Below are positions 34,254 through 42,212 of a DNA stretch of 50,610 bases, one piece after another (position 1 is the first letter of the stretch; each line of letters begins with the position of its first letter). The position numbers and the translations under genes were made by a program. Source of the DNA: Fidelibacterota bacterium (lineage in GTDB: Bacteria; Fidelibacterota; UBA8477; JABMPR01); NCBI GenBank assembly GCA_018650795.1, contig JABIFG010000279.1, positions 1 to 50,610 of the forward strand, read 5' to 3'. The notes under the pieces were generated by a model that was not told the DNA's origin, did not search any database, and worked only from the letters and a program-made list of their open reading frames with translations.

Positions 34254-35777
34254 TTAACCTGCCTTACCAGCCATGTAATTTGAAAGCGCAGCCTGCATGA
34301 TTTTGTCTTCGCTCCAATCTCCTCGAGTAAATATGTTAGCAAGGGCGCCGTTGGACATTACCGCAATGCGATCAGAAATAGCAAATAGCTCAAGCATGTC
34401 GGAAGAAACCACAATAATCGCACGTCCTTCTCTGGCTAAATTCTTGAGTAAATTATAAATTTCGAATTTAGCACCAACATCAATCCCGCGAGTGGGTTCA
34501 TCGAAAATCAATATTTCTGGTTCCGTATAGAGCCATTTCGCCATGACCACCTTTTGCTGATTGCCTCCACTGAGGGTTTTTACCCTCTGATCGACTGAAT
34601 GACACCTGATTGAAAGTTGTTTTATATAACGTTTCGACACTGACTCTTCTTTTGATGGGTGTAGCCACCCTCTGCTGCTGACTGCGTCCATTTTGGCCAG
34701 GGATATATTAGCAGCAATGGAGAGGGGTAGGAGCAAACCCTGTGCTTTGCGATCCTCTGTAAGCATAGCCAGGCCAGCGTTTACCGCATCTTTAGGTGAA
34801 TGGATTCTGCGAGGTGTGTTTGAACCCCTTAGATATATTTCTCCTGAATCTTTTTGATCAGCGCCAAAGAGGAGGCGCATTAGTTCGCTGCGTCCTGAGC
34901 CCATCATTCCGGAAAAACCCAGAATCTCACCTTGAAATAGATCAAAACTTACATCATGGAGAACACCCTTCCGGCCCAGGTTTTTTGCCTGAAGCGCCAG
35001 CTCACATTGTGGTCGTATTTCTGGAGGATGAACATCACCAAGAGTCCTTCCAACCATAAGTCGTATCATTTCCTTCATATCAAATTCTACTGCTTCTCTG
35101 GTGCCCCTTATCGCACCATCGCGTAAAATAGTAACCCGATCCGAGATTTTTTTGATCTCCTCCATACGGTGGGAAATATAGATGATACAGACTTCCTTTT
35201 GTTTGAGCTGTTGGATCTGCTTAAATAAATGCTCAATCTCAGAATCGGTTAAGGCGGCTGTTGGTTCGTCTAGAATGAGCAGTTTACAACTCTCAGATAG
35301 TCCGGCAGCAATTTCAACCATTTGTTGCTGCCCCACACCTAGAGAACCAACTGGGCTATCGGCATGAAGCTGTTTAAGTCCAACTTTAGAGATAATGGCG
35401 GCTGTATCATCTGCCAATTGTTTGCGATCAATAAGTCCCAGACGAGTAGGTAAGCGGTTAAAAAAAATGTTTTCGGCAACGCTAAGAGTTGAGATCAGGC
35501 TTAATTCCTGCATAACAATGCGAATTCCCTGTTTCTCGGAAGTTCTTTTATCCCGCGGTGAATAATCTCGACCTTTGAAAATCATTCTGCCGACATCTTG
35601 TTGTTCCAGGCCGGCGATAATTCTTGCAAGTGTGCTTTTTCCTGCTCCGTTTTCTCCTACAAGAGCGTGAACTTCACCACTCTTAAAATCGAGGTTGATC
35701 TTATCCAGAGCTTTTACACCGGGGTAGGATTTCTCAATATCAAGGAGTTGCAATACGTTTCTAGGGGTGGGTATCAC
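34254..35777 (-). CDS. rbsA: Ribose-type ABC transporter ATPase (two NBDs)
   Basis: A 507-aa CUT2 ATPase with two nucleotide-binding domains. NBD1: Walker A GENGAGKSTLARI, signature LGVGQQQMVEIA, Walker B LLILDEPTAAL. NBD2: degenerate Walker A SGMMGSGRSELM, signature LSGGNQQKVVMAKWL, Walker B ILIFDEPTRGIDVG. This is the usual RbsA/MglA pattern. The start is GTG overlapping the upstream TAG (TAGTG), so it is coupled to the binding protein. Confidence 0.95.
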   Translation of the reverse strand: MIPTPRNVLQLLDIEKSYPGVKALDKINLDFKSGEVHALVGENGAGKSTLARIIAGLEQQDVGRMIFKGRDYSPRDKRTSEKQGIRIVMQELSLISTLSVAENIFFNRLPTRLGLIDRKQLADDTAAIISKVGLKQLHADSPVGSLGVGQQQMVEIAAGLSESCKLLILDEPTAALTDSEIEHLFKQIQQLKQKEVCIIYISHRMEEIKKISDRVTILRDGAIRGTREAVEFDMKEMIRLMVGRTLGDVHPPEIRPQCELALQAKNLGRKGVLHDVSFDLFQGEILGFSGMMGSGRSELMRLLFGADQKDSGEIYLRGSNTPRRIHSPKDAVNAGLAMLTEDRKAQGLLLPLSIAANISLAKMDAVSSRGWLHPSKEESVSKRYIKQLSIRCHSVDQRVKTLSGGNQQKVVMAKWLYTEPEILIFDEPTRGIDVGAKFEIYNLLKNLAREGRAIIVVSSDMLELFAISDRIAVMSNGALANIFTRGDWSEDKIMQAALSNYMAGKAG

Positions 35778-36748
35778 TACTTCAGGTCACCTGCAGTAAC
35801 CAAATTGACCATAGTTTCTCGATCATCCGGCTTCACCCCTGTTTTTAAAATCTCAAGGGCGTATTCAATTCCATTAACGGCAATTTTATCAGCATGTTGA
35901 TCCACTGTGCACAAGACTTTACCTTCCTTTATGAGGGTTTGAATGGCACTGATATTATCAAAACCCACTATTTGGATACCTTTGCCCCTCAATGCCTGTA
36001 CTGCACCTAGAGCCATATTATCATTTGCACAAAGTAAGGCTTTCAATTCATTGCCAAATTTTGTGTAGATTTGTGTTGCTATATCGTAGGCGTTTTTTTG
36101 CTCCCAGTAGGCGGACTGGGAAGTAACCACTTCAATTTCGGCAGCCCCCATGGCATCTTCAAATCCCAGCTTTCGCTGATTTCCATTAAAGGCTCCGGGG
36201 CGACCCTCAAGGATGGCGACCTTATCACCTTGATTCAATTGACTTGCGAGATAATCACCTGCAAGTCTAGCTCCCTTGCGGTTATTGGGTCCAACAAAAC
36301 TGATCTGGACGCCTTCCTGCTCTAGCACGTCCCGGTCAAATTTGTTGTCAATATTGATCACCACTATGCCTTTGGATATGGCTTTTTTGCAGACGGGGAT
36401 CAGTGCCCGGGAGTCAGCTGGAGCAATCACGATGGCATCGACCTTTTTAGCAATCATCTGGTTCACTATCTCGATCTGACGATTTACATCCTGCTCATCC
36501 TTAATCCCGTTGCAGTCCAGGTCATATGTATCAACGTTGTTTTGGTGATGCGCTTTGGCCCCATCCTCCATAGTTTTGAAGAATTCGTTGGCCAAAGATT
36601 TCATTATTAAGGCAACTTGTTGCTTTTTAGGGCTAGCAGATTCAATTTCTTTTTTTGCACAGCCAGTCATCAAGACCAGACAAATCAACAGCAAGAGAAA
36701 AGCCGTATTTGACAATCGAAGAGGTTTCATTGGGTACCTGTTATTCAT
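35777..36748 (-). CDS. rbsB: Ribose-type ABC transporter binding lipoprotein with Ca-loop-like insert
   Basis: A 323-aa Peripla_BP_4 protein. A signal peptide ends in LMTGC (lipobox, Cys30 from this start), so it is membrane-anchored. Family motifs are ALIMKSLANEFFKTMEDG, VDAIVIAPADSRALIP, VINIDNKF and ANDNMALGAVQAL. Residues 76-87 (DLDCNGIKDEQD) fit a DxDxNGxxDxxD calcium-loop pattern, an unusual insert for RbsB. ATG 36730 is an alternative start that gives a shorter signal peptide. The ligand is ribose-like at best; sugar specificity is not proven. Confidence 0.9.
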   Translation of the reverse strand: MNNRYPMKPLRLSNTAFLLLLICLVLMTGCAKKEIESASPKKQQVALIMKSLANEFFKTMEDGAKAHHQNNVDTYDLDCNGIKDEQDVNRQIEIVNQMIAKKVDAIVIAPADSRALIPVCKKAISKGIVVINIDNKFDRDVLEQEGVQISFVGPNNRKGARLAGDYLASQLNQGDKVAILEGRPGAFNGNQRKLGFEDAMGAAEIEVVTSQSAYWEQKNAYDIATQIYTKFGNELKALLCANDNMALGAVQALRGKGIQIVGFDNISAIQTLIKEGKVLCTVDQHADKIAVNGIEYALEILKTGVKPDDRETMVNLVTAGDLK

Positions 36749-36780
36749 TTTACGATTAAGGGCAATTATCTTTCTGATGT

Positions 36781-36885
36781 CTAAGATTCAGGATAATTAG
36801 CCAACGTTTTTAGTATGCTGAGATTGGGGCGCATTTTTATCCACTCACGCCGTGTGATATCGAGCCTGGAACTGATGTTATCCAT
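36781..36885 (-). CDS. Small ORF of 34 residues
   Basis: ATG at 36885 is preceded by AAGGAG with a 5-base spacer, among the best ribosome sites in the sugar operon. The peptide begins MDNISSRLDITRREWIKM and ends LKTLANYPES before TAG at 36781. It lies between the isomerase-like gene and the RbsB-type gene, in the same direction and with gaps of 47 and 32 bases, consistent with cotranscription. I recognise no family. It may be a small regulatory or accessory protein. Confidence 0.45.
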   Translation of the reverse strand: MDNISSRLDITRREWIKMRPNLSILKTLANYPES

Positions 36886-36932
36886 AAAATCTCCTTGCCC
36901 TTGAAACTATAATCTTACTTAAGGCAATGTCT

Positions 36933-38180
36933 TCATGCAATTATTTGTTTCCACCAGCCCTCGAGGCGTTTGAGGTGATGGCCTTGCACCATAACGAGGT
37001 GGTTTCCCAGGGGTGTTTCCAGTAAATCGCTGATTTTTCCTGCTGACAAACTGATCTCGGCCTGTGTGCGACACAGGTCTTCGGCCTTACCAGACTGAAT
37101 GATCTCACCTTCCGCCAACCAGAGTTGCTTCATCTTTTTTCCACCGATACGAAGCAGTGTCACGGGTCCTTTTGATAGAGTTCCCTGTATGCCAACTCCC
37201 AAACCCGACTCGAAATGGGACCGTAACCCATAGTCTTGAACAATCCCCCTCGGTACCGTACAGTGTGCCAACCATAATTTGTTGTTGACCTCATCCAGCT
37301 GTGCTGGGTTTGCCATCCAGGGTGTCTGTCCCAGGAGTTTTTTGACCCACAGTAATCCCATGGTGCTCACCAAATCCCCTTCACATCCAGCAATAATGCC
37401 TTCATCTGTAAGTTGGGATAAACCGAAGCAGCCCGTAGTCTCCAAGCCTAACACCAGATCAAAACAGCGGACGGTAAGCGCATCAAGCTCATATTTCTCG
37501 ATAATTGTTTTCAGAGCGAGATAGACACGTACGACATTATCAAGGTCCGTTTGAGAAGGCTCCCGGACCTCGGTAGCTCCTTCCACCAGAGACTCTCTGA
37601 TGGTCGGAATAGCTTCCTGGGCGACTTCCGGTATCAACCTGTTGATCTCATCCAGGGATACGGGGACAATGTCTGGACCCCAGGTCTCTTTTATGGTTGA
37701 ATGGTCTGGACTGCTAGCCACCAGCCAATCGGAAGGTGTGCCGATCAACCCAATCCGTGTTCGCTTTAAATCGGAAGATACCTTGAAGTCGATCAGTACT
37801 TCTTGAATTTTCAGGAGTCCTACGGCATCACTTGAGCTGTTGAGATATAAGACCTGGCCCAGAGCCCCTTCTTGCTGGAGGCGCGCCAATACTTCCAGGG
37901 AAGCGGGGAGCGAGTTATGGGCCGGGTGGGCTACGATAAGCACCGGCTCATCTCCCACTGTCTTGTTACGCAGCTCACGAATGTCTAAAAGTTCCTGTTC
38001 GGTTCCCCCTGTGGTTATGAAGTATATAATGGGTATAGAATCATTTTGCGTCGCAGTGGTCCATTCCTCACCACCTATTTGCTGCAAAGCCCTGATATAT
38101 TTTCCCATGCTTGCTTCAAAGGCTTTACCCTCTGGCACAAACAGTGATTTTACAAAAATAAATCCAAATTGCTGTGTCAT
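36933..38180 (-). CDS. L-fucose/arabinose isomerase-family protein
   Basis: A 415-aa protein resembling L-fucose isomerase-like proteins: an N-terminal Rossmann-like part (IIYFITTGGTEQELLD, EPVLIVAHPAHNSLPASLEV) and a C-terminal part with FDLVLGLETTGCFGLSQLTD, IIAGCEGDL and LAHCTVPRG. CEGDL and LAHC are the positions where metal-binding residues occur in this superfamily. It may isomerise an aldose or ketose, but the exact sugar is not clear. It overlaps the LOG gene by 4 bases (ATGA). Confidence 0.8.
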   Translation of the reverse strand: MTQQFGFIFVKSLFVPEGKAFEASMGKYIRALQQIGGEEWTTATQNDSIPIIYFITTGGTEQELLDIRELRNKTVGDEPVLIVAHPAHNSLPASLEVLARLQQEGALGQVLYLNSSSDAVGLLKIQEVLIDFKVSSDLKRTRIGLIGTPSDWLVASSPDHSTIKETWGPDIVPVSLDEINRLIPEVAQEAIPTIRESLVEGATEVREPSQTDLDNVVRVYLALKTIIEKYELDALTVRCFDLVLGLETTGCFGLSQLTDEGIIAGCEGDLVSTMGLLWVKKLLGQTPWMANPAQLDEVNNKLWLAHCTVPRGIVQDYGLRSHFESGLGVGIQGTLSKGPVTLLRIGGKKMKQLWLAEGEIIQSGKAEDLCRTQAEISLSAGKISDLLETPLGNHLVMVQGHHLKRLEGWWKQIIA

Positions 38181-38794
38181 ATTGATTCCTTTTGGGCTTC
38201 GCTATGTCTTTGCTTTATCCAGTCTGCTTTATCGGCTTGAGGGGGATCATAACTTTTAAACAGATCGAGGAGACTTGCTGGGTCTTCATGGACCAGTAAC
38301 ATATCCCGGTGTTCCTGCTGCATAAATGATTCCGCGACGGCATGGTCTAAAAAGTCCATGAGCTTCCCATAAAAATTTCTGATATTCAAAATCCCCGATG
38401 GTTTTTTGTGAAGTCCCAACTGTCCCCAGGCCAAAGCTTCAAAAAATTCTTCAAAGGTTCCTAAACCTCCAGGTAATGATATAAAGCCATCCGACAGCTC
38501 ATTCATCAAAGATTTACGCTCATGCATGGTTTGAACCACACGCAGATCCTGCAACTCTTTGTAGGCGACTTCCTTTTTCACCAAGCCTTCTGGGATGACG
38601 CCAATCACCTCGCCACCAGCCTCAAGTACCGTGCTGGCGATTTTGCCCATGGTGCCCACATTGGCTCCGCCATAAACCAGTCCAATCCCATGCTCCACCA
38701 GAACCTCCCCCAGATCTTTAGCTGCCAGAAGATAGTCTGGATGTGATCCTGGGCTGGAACCGCAAAAAATGCAGATTCGTTGTATTTTACTCAT
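38177..38794 (-). CDS. LOG-family nucleotide 5'-monophosphate phosphoribohydrolase
   Basis: TIGR00730/LOG family: cleaves nucleoside 5'-monophosphates (cytokinin-type or other) at the N-glycosidic bond, releasing ribose-5-phosphate. IFCGSSPG at the N-terminus, VYGGANVGTMGKIA, and the catalytic motif LPGGLGTFEEFFEALAWGQL are all present, as is MHERKSLMNELSDGFI. I choose ATG 38794 (MSKIQRICIF), which overlaps the DeoC-like stop by 8 bases. In a pentose operon, release of ribose-5-phosphate is the attractive role, but a general nucleotide role is possible. Confidence 0.88.
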   Translation of the reverse strand: MSKIQRICIFCGSSPGSHPDYLLAAKDLGEVLVEHGIGLVYGGANVGTMGKIASTVLEAGGEVIGVIPEGLVKKEVAYKELQDLRVVQTMHERKSLMNELSDGFISLPGGLGTFEEFFEALAWGQLGLHKKPSGILNIRNFYGKLMDFLDHAVAESFMQQEHRDMLLVHEDPASLLDLFKSYDPPQADKADWIKQRHSEAQKESI

Positions 38795-39566
38795 CGACTG
38801 GCCGGTCAGAATGGTTAAACAGACCATATATAGACTCGTCTGTTTGATAAAATGGCAGACTCAGCCTGGTTGCTCCGGCACTTAGTAACCTGGTGATATT
38901 TTCGCGATTTTTGATCCCGCCCGAGGCTACCACACCGAGATCATCACCCAACACAGACCGCATGAGCGACACACCCTCTGGTGTTGCGCCCTTCTGGGAG
39001 AATCCCGTTGAGGTCATAACATCATCGACACCGGCTTCGCGACATAGCATACAGGCAATAATTATTTGCAGGGGTTCCAGTAATCCCGTTTCCAGAATTA
39101 CCGTGAGGTCAGCCTCTGGACAGGCATAACGCACAGATCGGATCTCTTCGAAAACTTCCTGGAAGTTGGAAGTCTTAAGCAAGCCTATATTGATGACCAT
39201 GTTGAGCTTCTTAGCGCCGTGGGCAACAGCCAGCTCAGCCTCAGCCACCTTGATCTGGTGATGATTGGACCCCAGGGGAAAGCCGATAACCGTTCCGACT
39301 GGGAGATCATCACCCAGAACCTGAACACAACGCTGGACATGGGCTGGATTTACACAAATACTGGACAGAGAGTATTTACTGGCAGTCTTGCACATTTTAT
39401 TAATTTCAGAAATAGAAGCCTCTGGCGCTAGCAGGCTAAGCTCCACTATGCTGGACCAGTTTACATCTGGAGCTGCTTCAATTTTTGATGACAAAACACC
39501 GCTGTCCTGCCAGTTTTCCAGCAAGACTTTGGCTCTTTTATGATACTCTTTGTTTACCAGATTCAC
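38787..39566 (-). CDS. DeoC-fold protein without catalytic residues
   Basis: A 259-aa protein clearly homologous to deoxyribose-phosphate aldolase (SLSSICVNPAHV, GTVIGFPLGSNHHQIKVAEA, TSTGFSQKGATPEGV, SGGIKNRENITRLLSAGATR). At the three catalytic positions it has Asn122 for Asp, Met184 for the Schiff-base Lys (VMTSTG) and Val213 for the second Lys. The BMC copy has all three. Aldolase activity is therefore not expected; a regulatory, scaffold or different lyase role is possible. GTG 39566 is the only usable start. First gene of the sugar operon. Confidence 0.88.
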   Translation of the reverse strand: MNLVNKEYHKRAKVLLENWQDSGVLSSKIEAAPDVNWSSIVELSLLAPEASISEINKMCKTASKYSLSSICVNPAHVQRCVQVLGDDLPVGTVIGFPLGSNHHQIKVAEAELAVAHGAKKLNMVINIGLLKTSNFQEVFEEIRSVRYACPEADLTVILETGLLEPLQIIIACMLCREAGVDDVMTSTGFSQKGATPEGVSLMRSVLGDDLGVVASGGIKNRENITRLLSAGATRLSLPFYQTDESIYGLFNHSDRPVDE

Positions 39567-39660
39567 TGGGGCTGTTCCCTTCCGTCTGAAAAACTCCTGA
39601 TTTGTTCTGAAAAATAATCCTCGGCTTCATTCAACCAAGCAATTAGGTGAATCTTTGGGT

Positions 39661-40086
39661 TTATAAAATTTGAATGAGTCTCACATCGATGATCAACACA
39701 GCATTGGGACCAATACGTTTACCACTACCCTGCTTGCCCCAGGCCAATCCTGGAGGGACAAAAAACCTACTACGCCCACCGACACCCGTGAGGAGCAGAC
39801 CCTCGCGATATCCAGGTATGGCTTCTTCAAGGGAAAAGTGGTCTGTCTCACCGGTTTTATATGTGTCATCGAGAATGGTGCCATCAATGAGGCTAATACG
39901 CTGGTGAACCTCCACAGAGCTTTCAGGTGTTGGGACTTCGTCTGAGACCACGTCGATTTCTAGTATTTGTAATCCAGTCAAGGTGGTTTTCACATCAGGC
40001 TTACAACTGTTTTTGACCAGGAAGCTATCGGTGCTTTTTTGATTAAACCCTGATGAGCCCTTGGTTTGTTTTTTGCCTCGAGCCAT
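39661..40086 (-). CDS. FKBP-type peptidyl-prolyl isomerase
   Basis: About 141 aa. A basic N-terminal tail (ARGKKQTKGSSGFNQKST) precedes an FKBP domain: LQILEIDVVS, EVHQRISLIDGTILDDTYKT, AIPGYREGLLLTGVGG, RSRFFVPPGLAWGKQG and NAVLIIDVRLIQI. No signal peptide is seen, so it acts in the cytoplasm. I choose ATG 40086; the upstream TTG overlaps the stop of the previous gene. It catalyses proline isomerisation in protein folding. Confidence 0.88.
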   Translation of the reverse strand: MARGKKQTKGSSGFNQKSTDSFLVKNSCKPDVKTTLTGLQILEIDVVSDEVPTPESSVEVHQRISLIDGTILDDTYKTGETDHFSLEEAIPGYREGLLLTGVGGRSRFFVPPGLAWGKQGSGKRIGPNAVLIIDVRLIQIL

Positions 40087-40088
40087 GC

Positions 40089-40481
40089 TCAACTCTCTTC
40101 CACAATCAGAAAGGTTTTGTCCGCCATGACCTCACCTTCCAACGCTACAATGAGACGCCAGGGACCGCACTTATCCTCAACGGGTTCCCAAATGGTATCG
40201 CCCAGAAAGAACTGCCAATCGTTGCTGCGGACGTAGACCTCTCCAGTGAAGGGTGGGGTGGGTTGATCATCCTTATCCAGAAAAGGCGGATGCTCTATGG
40301 TGAAATGGATCTGTTTGCCCCGAGCTTTTTTGATCTGAAGGATGTATCCAAATTCCACGCCGGGAAGAGCCGGTATCTTGTCCGTAAACTCCTGGATTTC
40401 AGGCAATACCCTAGCTTGGCGATCCCAGGCCGTATAAAGTCCCCAGCTCTGAATTTTCCATGTGATTTTTGGTTTTGCCAT
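40089..40481 (-). CDS. DUF3859-like protein
   Basis: About 130 aa. I choose ATG 40481 because an AGGGG site lies 5 bases upstream. The first strand is ITWKIQSWGLYTAWD, followed by PGVEFGYILQIKKARGK, IEHPPFLDKDD and NDWQFFLGDTIWEPVEDKCG, ending GEVMADKTFLIVE. This Trp-rich beta fold resembles DUF3859. Function unknown. It lies between FKBP and the desaturase-like gene with short gaps. Confidence 0.65.
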   Translation of the reverse strand: MAKPKITWKIQSWGLYTAWDRQARVLPEIQEFTDKIPALPGVEFGYILQIKKARGKQIHFTIEHPPFLDKDDQPTPPFTGEVYVRSNDWQFFLGDTIWEPVEDKCGPWRLIVALEGEVMADKTFLIVEES

Positions 40482-40494
40482 TTCTTCCCCTCGA

Positions 40495-41175
40495 TTAGCG
40501 CTGATCAGCTCCAGCTCCACTGGCATAATTGACAAAGTGTTGATCCGTGGTGGTTTTGTATCCTTTAAAAAAGGTTCTGGCTATGAGGTTAATCAGGGGA
40601 TCACTCATTCCGTTTAGGAAGGCATAATTCATGTTATCTGCCTCGTGATGAGGGGCGTGGTGCACCCTTGAGAGGAGGATACCAATACGCGCAAGAAAGT
40701 GAGCTGTCTTGGAGTCAGAGGTGTGGCACAAGTAGTGAGATACTTCAGCTACGGAAGATAGGATACCGATGTAAACCATGGTGTGGAGAAAAAACGGGGG
40801 GACGCTTTTATTCATCAATAAGGACAAAATTACTATGAGAAAGGGTACCAGCCAAATCTTTGCGCCGGTTTCGTTAAAATACACGACTGGAAGCGGGCGC
40901 TTTGTGTATTTGGGGGTCTGGTGGTGGAGATGAAAGTTGGCCACGAGGGGTCCGTAGAAAGAATCGTAGCTCTCTTTATGGTCCATGATCATGTGGACCA
41001 AACCATTGAGAAAATCCGTAAGAATGAAGGCCAGAATAAATGCCGCCATCTGTCCGGCGAGGCTTAAATGGACATCCCAGATGAAATAAATGAGTACAAC
41101 CTGCAAAGAGACATTCAGAGTAGCGACCAGCCTGCTAAAAGAGGTGTAAATCTTATTGGAATGATACAACTCCAT
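40495..41175 (-). CDS. CarF/TMEM189-like membrane desaturase
   Basis: A 226-aa membrane protein with about four helices and His boxes of the Kua/TMEM189/CarF lipid-desaturase family. The boxes are GLVHMIMDH, NFHLHHQTP, EVSHYLCHTSDSKTAHF and HHAPHHEADNMNYAFLNG, ending SDPLINLIA. These His clusters hold a di-iron site that uses O2 in known enzymes such as plasmanylethanolamine desaturase (vinyl-ether lipid formation). The substrate here is inferred from the family only, and an O2-dependent enzyme would imply at least microoxic life. Confidence 0.75.
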   Translation of the reverse strand: MELYHSNKIYTSFSRLVATLNVSLQVVLIYFIWDVHLSLAGQMAAFILAFILTDFLNGLVHMIMDHKESYDSFYGPLVANFHLHHQTPKYTKRPLPVVYFNETGAKIWLVPFLIVILSLLMNKSVPPFFLHTMVYIGILSSVAEVSHYLCHTSDSKTAHFLARIGILLSRVHHAPHHEADNMNYAFLNGMSDPLINLIARTFFKGYKTTTDQHFVNYASGAGADQR

Positions 41176-41227
41176 GGCTGCGTTAAACTGCGACTGCTTG
41201 ATCTTGAGATTATTGATTTGCGAGTCC

Positions 41228-41965
41228 TTAGTCTAAAACCTCTGTGAGGAAGCGGGTGAATCGATTCCATGATTTCTTATCTGCATCAGCTCGATAACGA
41301 TCAGAGCCAAAAACAGTAAAAGCATGGGGTGCGCCACTATAGGAGATCATTTCATGTGGCACTTTATGAGTTTCAAGTTCCACGGCGAGATTAGCAAAGT
41401 CTTCCATGCTCACCGAGGCATCAGCGGATCCATGGAGTACCAGAATTTCTCCCTTGGTCTGGGAGTAATCTTCACCCTCCGGCGTATCCAGGCCACCATG
41501 AAAAGCAACGAAGCCCTTCAGGCTTGCTCCAGCTCGTGCATATTCAAGAATGGCAGATCCACCAAAACAGTAACCAATAGCCACTGCATTGTCTACGTTG
41601 GCTTTTTGTTTTTTGGCTGCCATTAAAGCACCGCGTAAACGGGTTCGCATTTTGCCCCTGTCTTGATACAACTCAGTCGCCCTGGCATGTTTGTCCTTGA
41701 ATTCTGTGGGGCGAATGCCTGCACCATATAGGTCGGCCGCAAAAACAGCATATCCAAGATCTGCAAGCATTCCGGCACGTTTAATTTCATACCCTGTGAG
41801 ACCATCCCAGTCATGGACAAGGAGAACGAGGGGTGCCTCAAGAGATGGGCTTATATAGTAGCCTTCATATTTATCCCCATCGATTTTGTATGTAATGTTT
41901 TTACCTGACGGGTTGCCGGCTAGAACCAGGCTAAACATTATTAAGGCACCAATTATATGTTTCAT
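41228..41965 (-). CDS. Exported dienelactone-hydrolase-family protein
   Basis: About 245 aa alpha/beta hydrolase. I choose ATG 41965, which has AAGGAG 7 bases upstream and starts a signal peptide (KHIIGALIMFSLVLAG). The DLH domain has PLVLLVHDWDGLTG, a Cys nucleophile in GYCFGGSA, Asp in HGSADASVSM and His in SGAPHAFTVFG, a full Cys-Asp-His triad. LYQDRGKMRTRLRGAL links the motifs. Natural substrates of exported DLH proteins are unknown. Confidence 0.88.
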   Translation of the reverse strand: MKHIIGALIMFSLVLAGNPSGKNITYKIDGDKYEGYYISPSLEAPLVLLVHDWDGLTGYEIKRAGMLADLGYAVFAADLYGAGIRPTEFKDKHARATELYQDRGKMRTRLRGALMAAKKQKANVDNAVAIGYCFGGSAILEYARAGASLKGFVAFHGGLDTPEGEDYSQTKGEILVLHGSADASVSMEDFANLAVELETHKVPHEMISYSGAPHAFTVFGSDRYRADADKKSWNRFTRFLTEVLD

Positions 41966-42075
41966 AATGCATCTCCTTTTTGCCAGAAACTGAACCATCA
42001 GAGCTTTTTTAATTTAGCCTGTTATGGTCGATATGAAAGGAGGTAGAGGATGGTCATTGAGCTGTCCTTCTAAAT

Positions 42076-42099
42076 AACACCCGCCTTAAGTTGGGTGTT
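42076..42099. repeat. Degenerate member of the palindrome family
   Basis: AACACCCGCCTTAAGTTGGG plus GTGTT: an imperfect copy of the CCCGACTTAAGTCGGG element with changes in both arms. It lies in the 247-base gap between the divergent DLH and ubiE genes, upstream of ubiE, so it is not a simple terminator of a finished gene. Confidence 0.6.
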
Positions 42100-42212
42100 G
42101 TCACAACCCTCACATTGAATATCACAGATAGCAGAATCTCCACAGGCTTATTTGCTTGGAAACAGGGAATAATCACTAAAGATTGTGTGGCGATTAGCAA
42201 AGAAAGGTCGAC

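Noticed and set aside
42076-42099. Intrinsic terminator for the dienelactone hydrolase or menG
   Set aside because: It lies upstream of both divergent genes, so it cannot end either. It is kept as a degenerate repeat instead.
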